Origin: JAGQPD01 sp020426865
Lineage (GTDB): Bacteria; Planctomycetota; Planctomycetia; Pirellulales; Pirellulaceae
DNA: 64,000 nt
Direction: 5' to 3'
Assembly: GCA_041399065.1 (NCBI GenBank)
Contig: JAWKTN010000011.1
Location: 62,001 to 126,000, forward strand
Shown: positions 42,988 through 52,180 of the stretch, piece after piece
Numbering within the stretch: the stretch's first letter is position 1
How the letters are laid out: the number at the start of each line of letters is the position of its first letter
The notes under the pieces: generated by a model
Databases searched by the model: none
Seen by the model: only the letters and a program-made list of their open reading frames with translations
Told to the model about the DNA's origin: nothing
Made by a program: the position numbers and the translations under genes

Positions 42988-43790
42988 GCGGCCCTCCGCA
43001 CATCGCGAGAGCGTCCGTGTCGACCTTCCGTCTGGTTTTGGATGAAGCTTAGCAAGTGATTGACTTGTGGGCATAACTTGCCGTTGGACCGGAGGATTTC
43101 GCGCGCGTGATCGAGTCCGACTTTGGCGCGATAGAGCAGTCGATGGGCATCGGCCAGCGCGTTGATCGTTTCGGCGGAGAAGCCATTGCGTTTGAGTGCC
43201 ACGACATTAATGCATCGTGGTCGCGAAGGGAGCCCTTCGACGAGCATATAGGGTGGGACATCGTGCAAGACACGGCTCAGGCCGCTGACGAAGCTAAAAC
43301 TGCCAACGCTGGCAAAGTGGTGAACGGCAACGTTTCCGGAGAGCGATGCGTGGTCGGCGACATGTACGTGACCGCCGAGAAGCGTAGCGTTGGCGATGAT
43401 CACATGATCTCCCACGACGCAGTCATGAGCAATGTGACTGCCGGCCATGAAGTAGCCGTGCGAACCCACGATCGTAATCCCACTATCCTTTTCCGTACCG
43501 CGATTTACGGTCACCGATTCGCGAAAGATATTGTGGCTGCCGATTTGGACTTGGGTATCACTCCCTCTATAGCTGATATCCTGTGGTTCACCGCCGATGA
43601 CACAACCAGGGTGAAAGTGGTTTCCTTCGCCGACCACAACGTATCCCTTGAGGGTGACGTTGTTTTCCAGACGAGTTCCATCGCCAATTCTCACGTGAGG
43701 TCCGACCACGCAGAAGGGGCCGATTTCTACGTTGTCACCGATTTCAGCTCGTGGGTCAACCGCGGCAAGCGGGGAGATTTTGTGAGACAT
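42984..43790 (-). CDS. lpxA: Acyl-ACP--UDP-N-acetylglucosamine O-acyltransferase LpxA
   Basis: A 268-residue left-handed parallel beta-helix acyltransferase for the first step of lipid A synthesis. Hexapeptide repeats run through residues 8-190 (VDPRAEIGDNVEIGPFCVVG, VRIGDGTRLENNVTLKGYVV). The catalytic His lies in GSHIAHDCVVGD, and the helical C-terminus contains GLPSRPRCINVVALKRNGFS, typical of LpxA. It lies downstream of lpxC on the same strand (~100 bp gap) and is coupled to the Gfo/Idh/MocA gene by a 4 bp overlap. This supports an LPS-type outer membrane. Confidence 0.95.
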   Translation of the reverse strand: MSHKISPLAAVDPRAEIGDNVEIGPFCVVGPHVRIGDGTRLENNVTLKGYVVVGEGNHFHPGCVIGGEPQDISYRGSDTQVQIGSHNIFRESVTVNRGTEKDSGITIVGSHGYFMAGSHIAHDCVVGDHVIIANATLLGGHVHVADHASLSGNVAVHHFASVGSFSFVSGLSRVLHDVPPYMLVEGLPSRPRCINVVALKRNGFSAETINALADAHRLLYRAKVGLDHAREILRSNGKLCPQVNHLLSFIQNQTEGRHGRSRDVRRAA

Positions 43791-43889
43791 CGAATCGCCC
43801 TGTCCAAGCGTCCTTGCTTTGTATTACAACGGTATTCTATTCTTATCGTGGAGATAAAAAATGTTTCGCACGTCCAATGCGTGAAGGTA

Positions 43890-44768
43890 TTACGCCGAGT
43901 AACGGAAGATTCGGCTCACGGCATGCGATTCCAGCAGCCGCCAAACGAGTTCGGCATTCAAGCGGTGTCCGCTGCGGTAGGCGTGAATCTCGCCATGGAT
44001 GTCGCAATTGGCCAGCGCCAAATCGCCGACAAGGTCGAGTGTCTTGTGACGAACGCATTCGTCGGGAAATCGCAATTGGTTTTCGATCGGGCCATGATCG
44101 TCGAATACCAATAGGTTTTGATAGGTCGTACGCAAGCCAATTCCGTTGGCCCGCATCATGTCGGCTTCGCCTTTCATGATGAACGTCCGAGCTGTTGCCA
44201 GTTGATAGCAAAAGACGTCCGGGTCGAGAGTCACCTGTAGTTGCTGTCGGCCAATCGTGTGGCCCGTACCAAAATCGAGGTCGTAGCACAGGTGCAACCC
44301 ACGTTGGTGAGCGGGTCGAGCTTCGATCCAGCATTGATCATCGCCGACACGAATTGGTCGCATGATCGTCAATTCATCGCGCAAGGTGTTTTGTTCGACC
44401 ACGCCGGCCTGCAAGATCGCTTCCACCACGTCTTTGCTCGAACCGTCGCCGCAGGGCATCTCGGCTGCGTCGACCCAAATCTCGCAGTTGTCGACCCGTA
44501 GACCGGCCAATGCCGCCAAGATGTGTTCGACCATTTCCACTCGGACTTCGCCGCGTCCCAGCGATGTTCGCCGCAGCGACTCGACGCGATACTCCGCGCG
44601 GGCAGGAATGCGTCGCGGCGGAATGACGTCTTGACGGACAAAGACCAAACCGGTGTCAGATGGGGCTGGACGAAGACGGACATTGACGTCCGGGCCCGTC
44701 CAGAAGCCAAAGCCCGTGATACTGACCGGTTTGGCGATCGTCCGCTGTTGTCTGCGTGGCAATGTCAA
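43890..44768 (-). CDS. lpxC: UDP-3-O-acyl-N-acetylglucosamine deacetylase LpxC
   Basis: About 292 residues; the start is uncertain. I use TTG 44768, since the conserved part begins LTLPRRQQRTIAKPVSITGF; TTG 44828 is the far limit. Motifs are complete: EHILAALAG (zinc His and catalytic Glu), HKTLDLVGDLAL (zinc His and Asp) and SGHRLNAELVW. It carries out the committed, zinc-dependent deacetylation in lipid A synthesis. It follows ompH within about 80 bp and precedes lpxA, a gene order similar to envelope clusters in other Gram-negatives. Confidence 0.93.
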   Translation of the reverse strand: MTLPRRQQRTIAKPVSITGFGFWTGPDVNVRLRPAPSDTGLVFVRQDVIPPRRIPARAEYRVESLRRTSLGRGEVRVEMVEHILAALAGLRVDNCEIWVDAAEMPCGDGSSKDVVEAILQAGVVEQNTLRDELTIMRPIRVGDDQCWIEARPAHQRGLHLCYDLDFGTGHTIGRQQLQVTLDPDVFCYQLATARTFIMKGEADMMRANGIGLRTTYQNLLVFDDHGPIENQLRFPDECVRHKTLDLVGDLALANCDIHGEIHAYRSGHRLNAELVWRLLESHAVSRIFRYSA

Positions 44769-44847
44769 GGTCGTTACCAGTGTGCTAAGAGGAAATAGGA
44801 GGGCGGGGCAGTGGGCTGCCCCGCGCAATCGCTGAGAGATAAACAGG

Positions 44848-45495
44848 CTACCGCGGCTTCGTGGTGGCTGGACGCGTACCGACCGATGGCGGCGCCGCTG
44901 CCGGGCCGTTGAGCCGCTCCAAAATGTCGTAGGTGATATTCAGGCGATTCTGGTAGACGATCGCTCCGTTGAGCCCTTCCATTATTGACTTGCGATTGTT
45001 CGGATCAATCTCCTCGCTGTTGAATCGCACTACCATGTCAATGCTGTTGCGCTGCGCGAAGGTTGTTACCTCGCGGACAATTTCCTGGTAGACGTTATAG
45101 TAAATACGCGCTTCGCGATCGAGAAAGTCCTTGCGTTTGAGCGCCATGTCCGCTTGGTACTTGGTCTGAGCGTTGACGATCTGCTCCTCGATAGCTCGTC
45201 GATCGGGCGTTCCTTCATTAAAGGTCGCCAGTTTCTGTTCCATTTGCTGGATTTCCGTTTCCCAGCCCTTGACCTGATTCTGGAATGCGTCGACATCGCG
45301 CTTCATGTTCTCCATCGCCGCCTTGAAGCGGTTGTGATTCTTGAAAATGTAGCTGATGTCAATCACGGCGATGTTGGCTCGGCCGCCCGGAGCAGCTGCG
45401 GCGGTTCGCGCGGGGGACTGGCCGGCGGCCGGCATTGCCAAAACGATCAACGCGATCCCGACACAGGCCATCGCGCAGCAATTCGAAATCTTCAC
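44848..45495 (-). CDS. OmpH/Skp-family periplasmic chaperone
   Basis: About 215 residues. GTG 45495 is preferred, as AAGGA sits nine bases upstream; GTG 45504 is the frame's outer start. It has a signal peptide (MACVGIALIVLAMPAAGQSP), then IAVIDISYIFKNHNRFKAAM, the Skp/OmpH start of the mature domain, and a long helical hairpin rich in Lys/Glu/Gln. A Pro/Ala/Thr-rich tail ends the protein. Skp holds unfolded outer-membrane proteins in the periplasm. It is the first gene of the lpxC-lpxA group. The ~2.3 kb tandem array lies upstream, beginning 268 bp before its start. Confidence 0.9.
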   Translation of the reverse strand: MKISNCCAMACVGIALIVLAMPAAGQSPARTAAAAPGGRANIAVIDISYIFKNHNRFKAAMENMKRDVDAFQNQVKGWETEIQQMEQKLATFNEGTPDRRAIEEQIVNAQTKYQADMALKRKDFLDREARIYYNVYQEIVREVTTFAQRNSIDMVVRFNSEEIDPNNRKSIMEGLNGAIVYQNRLNITYDILERLNGPAAAPPSVGTRPATTKPR

Positions 45496-45762
45496 GGTCA
45501 GCACTCCTTGCTGTTATGGTCTTCCTTGACCGACTCGTACGTCCAGGATTGCTGTGGTCCCACGCCACGGGCAATTCCACGGATCATCGTGTGATGAGGG
45601 CCAGTATTGTGCCGCGCGACCGAAAATGAGTAAAGAGCAAAAAATGGACGAATTGTGATTCCCCCGATTCGGCATCTTCCTCCGCCGTCAGGATAGGAGC
45701 GAGCAACGAAAAGCGGCAAAACCGCAGAGAAAGCAGCGATTTTCGACGCCCACATTCAGTAT

Positions 45763-48070
45763 CGATCACGCCAAACGAATTCCCCCCTCCGCGCTCTCTG
45801 AGTCCTCTGCGGTAGATTTTGACCGCGCCGTACGGGACGGCAAACCGCTGGGAATGGAGGGGAACCGCAGAGTTCGCTGAGAGCGCAGAGGGAGCTGATT
45901 TTTTTTTCGATCACGCCAAACGAATTCCCCCCTCCGCGCTCTCTGTGTCCTCTGCGGTAAATTTTGACCCGCCACGCGGGACGGCAAACCGCTGGGAACG
46001 GTAGGAAACCGCAGAGTTCGCTGAGAGCGCAGAGGGAGCCGATTTTTTTTCGATCACGCCAAACGATTTCCCCCTCCGCGGCTCTCTGAGTCCTCTGCGG
46101 TAATTTTGACCGCGGGACGGCAAACCGCTGAGAACGGTAGGAAACCGCAGAGTTCGCTGAGAGCGCAGAGGGAGCTGATTTTTTTTTCGATCACGCCAAA
46201 CGAATTCCCCCCTCCGCGCTCTTTGAGTCCTCTGCGGTAGATTTTGACCGCGCCGTACGGGACGGCAAACCGCTGGGAATGGAGGGGAACCGCAGAGTTC
46301 GCTGAGAGCGCAGAGGGAGCTGATTTTTTTTTCGATCACGCCAAACGAATTCCCCCCTCCGCGCTCTTTGAGTCCTCTGCGGTAGATTTTGACCGCGCCA
46401 CACGGGACGGCAAACCGCTGAGAACGGTAGGAAACCGCAGAGTTCGCTGAGAGCGCAGAGGGAGCCGATTTTTTTTTTCGATCACGCCAAACGAATTCCC
46501 CCCTCCGCGCTCTTTGAGTCCTCTGCGGTAGATTTTGACCGCGCACACGGGACGGCAAACCGCTGGGAATGGAGGGAAACCGTAGAGTTCGCTGAGAGCC
46601 CAGAGGGAGCCGATTTTTTTTCGATCACGCCAAACGAATTCCCCCTCCGCGTTTCTTTGAGTCCTCTGCGGTAGATTTTGACCGCCGCGCACACGGGACG
46701 GCAAACCGCTGGGAATGGAGGGAAACCGTAGAGTTCGCTGAGAGCGCAGAGGGAGCTGATTTTTTTTCGATCACGCCAAACGAATTCCCCCCTCCGCGCT
46801 CTTTGAGTCCTCTGCGTAGATTTTGACCGCGCCCGTACGGGACGGCAAACCGCTGGGAATGGAGGGGAACCGCAGAGTTCGCTGAGAGCGCAGAGGAGCT
46901 GATTTTTTTTCGATCACGCCAAACGAATTCCCCCTCCGAGTCCTCTGCGGTAGATTTTGACCGCGCCCCCGGACGGCAAACCGCTGAGAACGGTAGGAAA
47001 CCGCAGAGTTCGCTGAGAGCGCAGAGGGAGCTGATTTTTTTTTCGATCACGCCAAACGAATTCTCCGCGGCTCTTTGAGTCCTCTGCGGTAGATTTTGAC
47101 CGCGCCGTACGGGACGGCAAACCGCTGGGAATGGAGGGGAACCGCAGAGTTCGCTGAGAGCGCAGAGGAGCTGATTTTTTTTTCGATCACGCCAAACGAA
47201 TTCCCCCTCCGCGCTCTTTGAGTCCTCTGCGGTAGATTTTGACCGCGCTACACGGGACGGCAAACCGCTGAGAACGGTAGGAAACCGCAGAGTTCGCTGA
47301 GAGCACCAGAGGGAGCCGATTTTTTTTCGATCACGCCAAACGAATTCCCCCTCCGCGCTCTTTGAGTCCTCTGCGGTAGATTTTGACCGCGCCCACACGG
47401 GACGGCAAACCGCTGGGAATGGAGGGAAACCGCAGAGTTCGCTGAGAACGCAGAGGGAGCTGAAACGCCAAACGAATTCGCCTCTGCGGTACCGCGCCAC
47501 GGGACGGCAAACCGCTGAGAACGGTAGGAAACCGCAGAGTTCGCTGAGAGCAGAGGGAGCCGATTTTTTTTCGATCACGCCAAACGAATTCCCCCTCCGC
47601 GCTCTTTGAGTCCTCTGCGGTAGATTTTGACCGCGCCACACGGGACGGCAAACCGCTGGGAACGGTAGGAAACCGCAGAGTTCGCTGAGAGCGCAGGGGA
47701 GCTGATTTTTTTTTCGATCACGCCAAACGAATTCCCCCTCCGCGGCTCTTTGAGTCCTCTGCGGTAAACTTTGACCGCGCCCGTACGGGACGGCAAACCG
47801 CTGGGAACGGTAGGAAACCGCAGAGTCCGCTGAGAGCGCAGAGGGAGCCGATTTTTTTTCGATCACGCCAAACGAATTCCCCCCTCCGCGCTCTTTGAGT
47901 CCTCTGCGGTAGATTTTGACCGCGCCACACGGGACGGCAAACCGCTGGGAACGGTAGGAAACCGCAGAGTTCGCTGAGAGCGCAGAGGGAGCCGATTTTT
48001 TTTTCGATCACGCCAAACGAATTCCCCCCTCCGCGCTCTCTGTGTCCTCTGCGGTAAATTTTGACCGCGC
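45763..48070. repeat. Tandem array of about 16 copies of a ~144 bp unit with internal inverted repeat
   Basis: CGATCACGCCAAAC marks unit starts at 45763, 45908, 46051, 46188, 46333, 46479, 46622, 46768, 46911, 47044, 47184, 47328, about 47464 (degraded), 47572, 47715, 47860 and 48005. Spacing is 133-146 bp, apart from the degraded copy. Each unit has an EcoRI-like GAATTC, a left arm (CCTCCGCGCTCTTTGAGTCC then TCTGCGGT), a variable centre and a right arm (ACCGCAGAGTTCGCTGAGAG then CGCAGAGG) that is an imperfect complement. A run of 8-10 T follows. The arms resemble a CTCTGCG-type repeat I recall from many bacterial genomes. Long frames across the array change phase at unit indels and are not genes. 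Confidence 0.95.
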
Positions 48071-48242
48071 AAGGAAGGACGACTTGTTGGTCGCCGCCAA
48101 CTCTGCGAACCTTTGCGGTTTTTTCCGGTAGAAGAGCGGTGGCGGATGCACCTTTCCGTGTGCGCTTGGGACCCTTAAAATATCTTGTCAGTCACGGACT
48201 AGGATAGCATCGTACCTTTCGGAAGCAGTGAGGAACACCGCC

Positions 48243-49988
48243 GTGCCTTCGTTGTTTGTAATTCAAGGCTGGGATCAAGGTAAACGGTTCGATCTGGACC
48301 GCGACGTGATCTCGATCGGTCGAGATGCCGGCAATGCCATCAGTCTGAACGACAGCGAAGTGTCGCGAAATCATGCGCGGCTTACTCGCCAGAGCCTCGG
48401 CCATGCGTTCGAGCTGGCGGATCTTGGCAGTTCCAATGGCACGTTTGTCAACAGCCAGCGAGTGGAATCATGCCCTCTTAAGAGTGGTGACCGGGTACAA
48501 GTCGGTCGAACTCTCATGATTTTTACTGCGCCCGACGAAGGGGACGCGGACGAATCACTTGCGGCAGTTGATATTGTGCCGTCCCCTTTGGCCATGAACG
48601 AATCGAGGATTGTCAAGTCGCTTGGCCAAGAAGAGGGGAGCCGGATCTTGGCGGACTTGGGGCCCAGTGAAAACCAATGGCTCGCCCGCGCTCGCAGCAA
48701 CTTGCAAGTCATGTATCGCACGGCTTTGGCTGTGAGCCATACGCTCGATATTGACGAACTGCTGGGGCGAATCCTGGAATTGATCTTCGAGTGGGTTGAG
48801 GCGGATCGCGGCTGCATCATGCTCGTCAACGAAAAAAATGCCCGGCTCGAACCTACCGCTCGCCGCAATCGTCCCGGCCTGCGGACTGGTGACAAAATGT
48901 CGATCAGCCAGACAATTCTCGATTACGTTATGGAGAATCGGGAAGGTGTGCTGACCAGCGACGCGCAGGACGACCAACGCTGGGATACCGCCGCGAGTAT
49001 TATCAAGTTGGGTGTTCGAGAAGCTATCGCCGTCCCGATGCAAGGTCGCTATGGCATCGTGGGCGTGATCTATATTGACACGTACACGTCGCCAGGCCAG
49101 TCGATTCACCAAAGCAAGCCGCCCAATCGCTTCCACGAAGAACATCTGAAGTTGATGATTGCCATCGGCCATCAAGCAGCGTTGGCGGTCGAGGATACTT
49201 CGTATTATTCGGCGATGGTCCAGTCAGAACGACTGGCCGCCATCGGCCAGACAATCGCCGGTTTGTCCCACCATATCAAAAATATCCTGCAGGGGATTCG
49301 CGGTGGAAGCTACTTGATCGAAGAAGGTTTGAACGTCAACGAAGCAGAAGTTGTGCGAAAGGGGTGGCGGATTGTCGAAAAAAACCAGGAGAAGATTTCT
49401 CGTCTCGTGCTCGATATGCTCACGTTCAGCAAACAACGACAACCCGATGTGCATCCCGCCGATTTGACTTCGGTTGTCGCTGATGTCGTTGAACTGATGC
49501 AATCTCGCGCCGATGAACGGTCGATCGAATTGCTGTTTCAGCCCGATGCGGATTTACCGCAACTTTGTTTCGACGGAGAAGGTATCCATCACGCCGCTCT
49601 TAACGTCGTCACCAATGCCATCGATGCCTGCGAAAACCAACCGGCAGGACGGGTTGTTGTTCAAACCGGTCTTTCTGCGGATCGCAAATTCGTCGAAATC
49701 AACGTGACCGATAACGGCGAAGGTATCGCACCAGAGGATCTGGAAGGAATCTTCCGGTTGTTTCAGTCGACAAAAGGCAATCGTGGAACCGGGTTGGGGT
49801 TGTCCGTCAGCCAGAAGATTCTGCAAGAGCACGGTGGACAAATCACCGTGAGCAGCAAGCCCGGCCAAGGAAGCTGCTTTGCGCTGACGTTTCCCGTCGT
49901 GCTGCCCGAGGACGACGGCCCTGCGGATCGTCCGACTTTGGCCGATTTGGAAGCCGAACTGCGCCGGATCGAGGCACAGGGGGAGTGA
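48243..49988 (+). CDS. FHA-GAF sensor histidine kinase
   Basis: About 581 residues; GTG 48243 is chosen because AGGA lies eight bases upstream (GTG 48228 is the alternative). An N-terminal FHA domain (SIGRDAGNAISLND, SEVSRNHARL, LGSSNGTFVN) should bind phosphothreonine. A GAF domain (about 155-315; LLGRILELIFEWVEADRGCI) comes next. Then the kinase core: H-box GLSHHIKNILQGIRGG (phospho-His near residue 340), N-box NVVTNAIDACE, G1 DNGEGI and G2 GTGLGLSVS. It has no membrane helix, so it senses in the cytoplasm. No response regulator is adjacent. FHA implies cross-talk with Ser/Thr kinases such as that at 23.4 kb. The tandem array lies upstream. Confidence 0.92.
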   Translation: MPSLFVIQGWDQGKRFDLDRDVISIGRDAGNAISLNDSEVSRNHARLTRQSLGHAFELADLGSSNGTFVNSQRVESCPLKSGDRVQVGRTLMIFTAPDEGDADESLAAVDIVPSPLAMNESRIVKSLGQEEGSRILADLGPSENQWLARARSNLQVMYRTALAVSHTLDIDELLGRILELIFEWVEADRGCIMLVNEKNARLEPTARRNRPGLRTGDKMSISQTILDYVMENREGVLTSDAQDDQRWDTAASIIKLGVREAIAVPMQGRYGIVGVIYIDTYTSPGQSIHQSKPPNRFHEEHLKLMIAIGHQAALAVEDTSYYSAMVQSERLAAIGQTIAGLSHHIKNILQGIRGGSYLIEEGLNVNEAEVVRKGWRIVEKNQEKISRLVLDMLTFSKQRQPDVHPADLTSVVADVVELMQSRADERSIELLFQPDADLPQLCFDGEGIHHAALNVVTNAIDACENQPAGRVVVQTGLSADRKFVEINVTDNGEGIAPEDLEGIFRLFQSTKGNRGTGLGLSVSQKILQEHGGQITVSSKPGQGSCFALTFPVVLPEDDGPADRPTLADLEAELRRIEAQGE

Positions 49989-50003
49989 TTCCGCGTGGGC
50001 GGT

Positions 50004-50705
50004 TCACTTGCTTCGGTTCGCCGGTGCCCAACCCGCCGGCATTCCTACAAACGGGTTGAACCGCTGCTCCTGGCCAATCGTGGTGGCCGGGCCATGGCCC
50101 GGAAGAACCACCGTTTCGCTCGGCAACACGAACAACTTCTCGTGAATGCACCTTTGAAGGTCTTCAAAGCTGCCGTCGGGAAAGTCGGTCCGACCGATGC
50201 TGCCACGAAACAATACATCGCCACCGACCAAGAGATAGGGTTGGCAGTGTCGGCATAGAAATACAACGTGTCCACACGAATGCCCTGGAGTATCGAGCAC
50301 TTGCAATTCGATCCCGGCAAACCGGAGGCATTCCCCTTCGTCGATCAGCCGATCAGCTGGAGGGCTCACCAGTGGTAGGCCAAAGGGTGCCGACAGGTTT
50401 TTTACTGGATCGGTCAGCTTCGGGGCGTCGTGGCGGCCGATGATCAGTGGTGCATCTGGCCACCGCTGCTTCATTTCCGCGTTTCCAGCGATGTGATCGC
50501 TGTGGCCGTGCGTGTTAAGGATGGCCACGGGAGTCAAATTGTTTTTGGTGAGCAAGTCCACAATTTTTTCCGGTTCCAATCCGGGATCAACGACCAGGCA
50601 CTCCGAATGGTCGGGCCGGTGGAGGATAAAGGTGTTTTCTTCGAAGGGGTGTGATAGCACACTGTGGCAGCTGACGGATTGGTCGTTCATTTTTTCACTG
50701 GGCAT
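50004..50705 (-). CDS. MBL-fold hydrolase (glyoxalase II-like)
   Basis: About 233 residues from ATG 50705; ATG 50690 is also possible and the frame is open to 50777. Metal ligands are complete: THGHSDHIAGN (HxHxDH), DTPGHSCGHVVF, GGDVLFRGSIGRTDFPDGSF with the bridging Asp, and LPGHGPATTIGQE. The RTDFPDG pattern is typical of hydroxyacylglutathione hydrolase-like or persulphide-dioxygenase-like proteins, so a thioester hydrolase is likely. It converges with the histidine kinase, 15 bp apart. Confidence 0.9.
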   Translation of the reverse strand: MPSEKMNDQSVSCHSVLSHPFEENTFILHRPDHSECLVVDPGLEPEKIVDLLTKNNLTPVAILNTHGHSDHIAGNAEMKQRWPDAPLIIGRHDAPKLTDPVKNLSAPFGLPLVSPPADRLIDEGECLRFAGIELQVLDTPGHSCGHVVFLCRHCQPYLLVGGDVLFRGSIGRTDFPDGSFEDLQRCIHEKLFVLPSETVVLPGHGPATTIGQEQRFNPFVGMPAGWAPANRSK

Positions 50706-51028
50706 GGGAGGGGTGACTTGATAGAATTCGCTTGAGGAATGTTTAAGGAAATGGGTTAGGTAAGCACCGACGGTCACGCGGAATGGCGTTTTCGCGCGGT
50801 TGCGTGGCCGACGGAGTTGCCGCTTAACCTGGTCCTATTACTGTGGCGATATTTTGTATGACCGGCAACCTGTATCGCGCAGAGAAGGCCGACCGGTACG
50901 CCAGCGGTGGTTCCGCCAGGGACCTAGGGCAGGCCGGAGATTTAGGGACGAATCGACGTCGAAATGAAATCGACCCCATCGACCCAGGGGGCGATTGCGA
51001 CGACGACCAACGGAAGGAGACCAGCCTG

Positions 51029-51919
51029 ATGATGTATGGCGGAAACAAGCGGCTCGGAGCGCAATCCTGCATCCCCTTTTTGATGGTGGCAGCGGTTCTG
51101 GCGCTTGTCTGCCGAGCGGAGGAAGCGGTCCCCTCGCGCGAGGCTCTCACTGAGCCCGTCTATCGAGTTACCCGTTCGGTCAACGAGCCGAAGGCGCCGG
51201 CCCACCCGTTGGATCCGTGCTTGTGTATGGCCGAGAAAGCATTGCAGCACGTGCAAGCGAACGTGGACGATTACACGTGCATGGTCCGCAAGCAAGAGCG
51301 GATGGAGAATGGTACATTGTTGCCGGCGGAGACATTTTTCGCCAAAATCCGTAATCGTAAGATGCAAAATGGCAAGACGATCGTGCCATTTAGCGTGTAC
51401 TTGAAATTTACCGAACCGGCCGCGGCGCGTGGTCGCGAAGTCGTGTATGTGGAAAACGCGAACAACGGCAAGTTGTACGCCCATGAAGCGGGAATGAAGC
51501 GGTTCATGAAGGCGTGGCTCGATCCCCACGGACCCATCGCGATGCGCAATAACCGCTATCCGCTCACCGATATCGGCGTGGAGAATCTCACGTCGAAATT
51601 GATCGAACGCGGCTCACGTGATCGCCAGCATGCGGAATGCGAAGTGAAGGTTATTCCGGGTGCGAAGATTAATGGTCGAGTTTGCACATGCATCCAGGTG
51701 ATGCACCCGGAACATCGTCCGTACTTCGATTTCCATGTTGCTCGGATTTTTCTGGATGACGAGTTCGGGTTTCCTACTCGATACGAAGCCCACACCTGGC
51801 CCACGAGTGGTACAGGTAAGCCCGAGTTGATTGAGGAGTACACTTATTACGACGTGCAAGTGAACGTCGGATTGACCGACGTGGATTTCGATCCAAGCAA
51901 TTCCAGTTATCAGTTCTAG
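51029..51919 (+). CDS. DUF1571 exported protein
   Basis: A 296-residue protein from ATG 51029 with a strong GGAAGGAG site. It has a signal peptide (CIPFLMVAAVLALVCRAEEA), then a domain with VDDYTCMVRKQERMENG, VPFSVYLKFTEPAAARGREV, NRYPLTDIGVENLTSKLIER and IARIFLDDE-like segments that match DUF1571, a family known almost only from planctomycetes. Fold and periplasmic role are unproven; the pattern hints at an LolA-like half-barrel for lipids. The last residues (DFDPSNSSYQF) are typical of the family. Confidence 0.85.
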   Translation: MMYGGNKRLGAQSCIPFLMVAAVLALVCRAEEAVPSREALTEPVYRVTRSVNEPKAPAHPLDPCLCMAEKALQHVQANVDDYTCMVRKQERMENGTLLPAETFFAKIRNRKMQNGKTIVPFSVYLKFTEPAAARGREVVYVENANNGKLYAHEAGMKRFMKAWLDPHGPIAMRNNRYPLTDIGVENLTSKLIERGSRDRQHAECEVKVIPGAKINGRVCTCIQVMHPEHRPYFDFHVARIFLDDEFGFPTRYEAHTWPTSGTGKPELIEEYTYYDVQVNVGLTDVDFDPSNSSYQF

Positions 51920-51983
51920 GGGGTGACGTCGTCGACGCAACCAGGGTAGCGGATCGCCGCTGATCTTGTTGGGTTTTTACCGT

Positions 51984-52029
51984 AGAGAACACAAAATCCC
52001 TTACGAGCGCGTAAGAGCTTGTGTTCTCT
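51984..52029 (+). other. Strong bipartite RNA hairpin
   Basis: AGAGAACACAA (51984-51994) pairs with TTGTGTTCTCT (52019-52029), and inside it CTTACG (52000-52005) pairs with CGTAAG (52010-52015) around AGCG. The 46 nt hairpin lies between the DUF1571 gene and the alpha/beta hydrolase gene. It has no T-tract, so it may be an mRNA-end stabiliser, a small RNA or a DNA-binding site. Confidence 0.6.
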
Positions 52030-52180
52030 TCGTCTCTGCGCCGAAAGTCACACCCGTGAAACCGCGACCGCACGATGTCGTGCGCGCAGATGGGCAAATT
52101 GAACTTCGAAGTGAGCAGCAACCACTTGGGGCTTCTGGACGATGTGGCACCGTTGGGTTTCTCATCGCGGTGCCCGAACG

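Noticed and set aside
43107..44114. 335-codon plus-strand frame
   Set aside because: Fully antisense to lpxA and lpxC, both of which carry complete catalytic motifs.
45763..48070. CRISPR array
   Set aside because: The units are ~144 bp and repeat over their whole length; there are no short constant repeats with unique spacers of even length and no cas genes.
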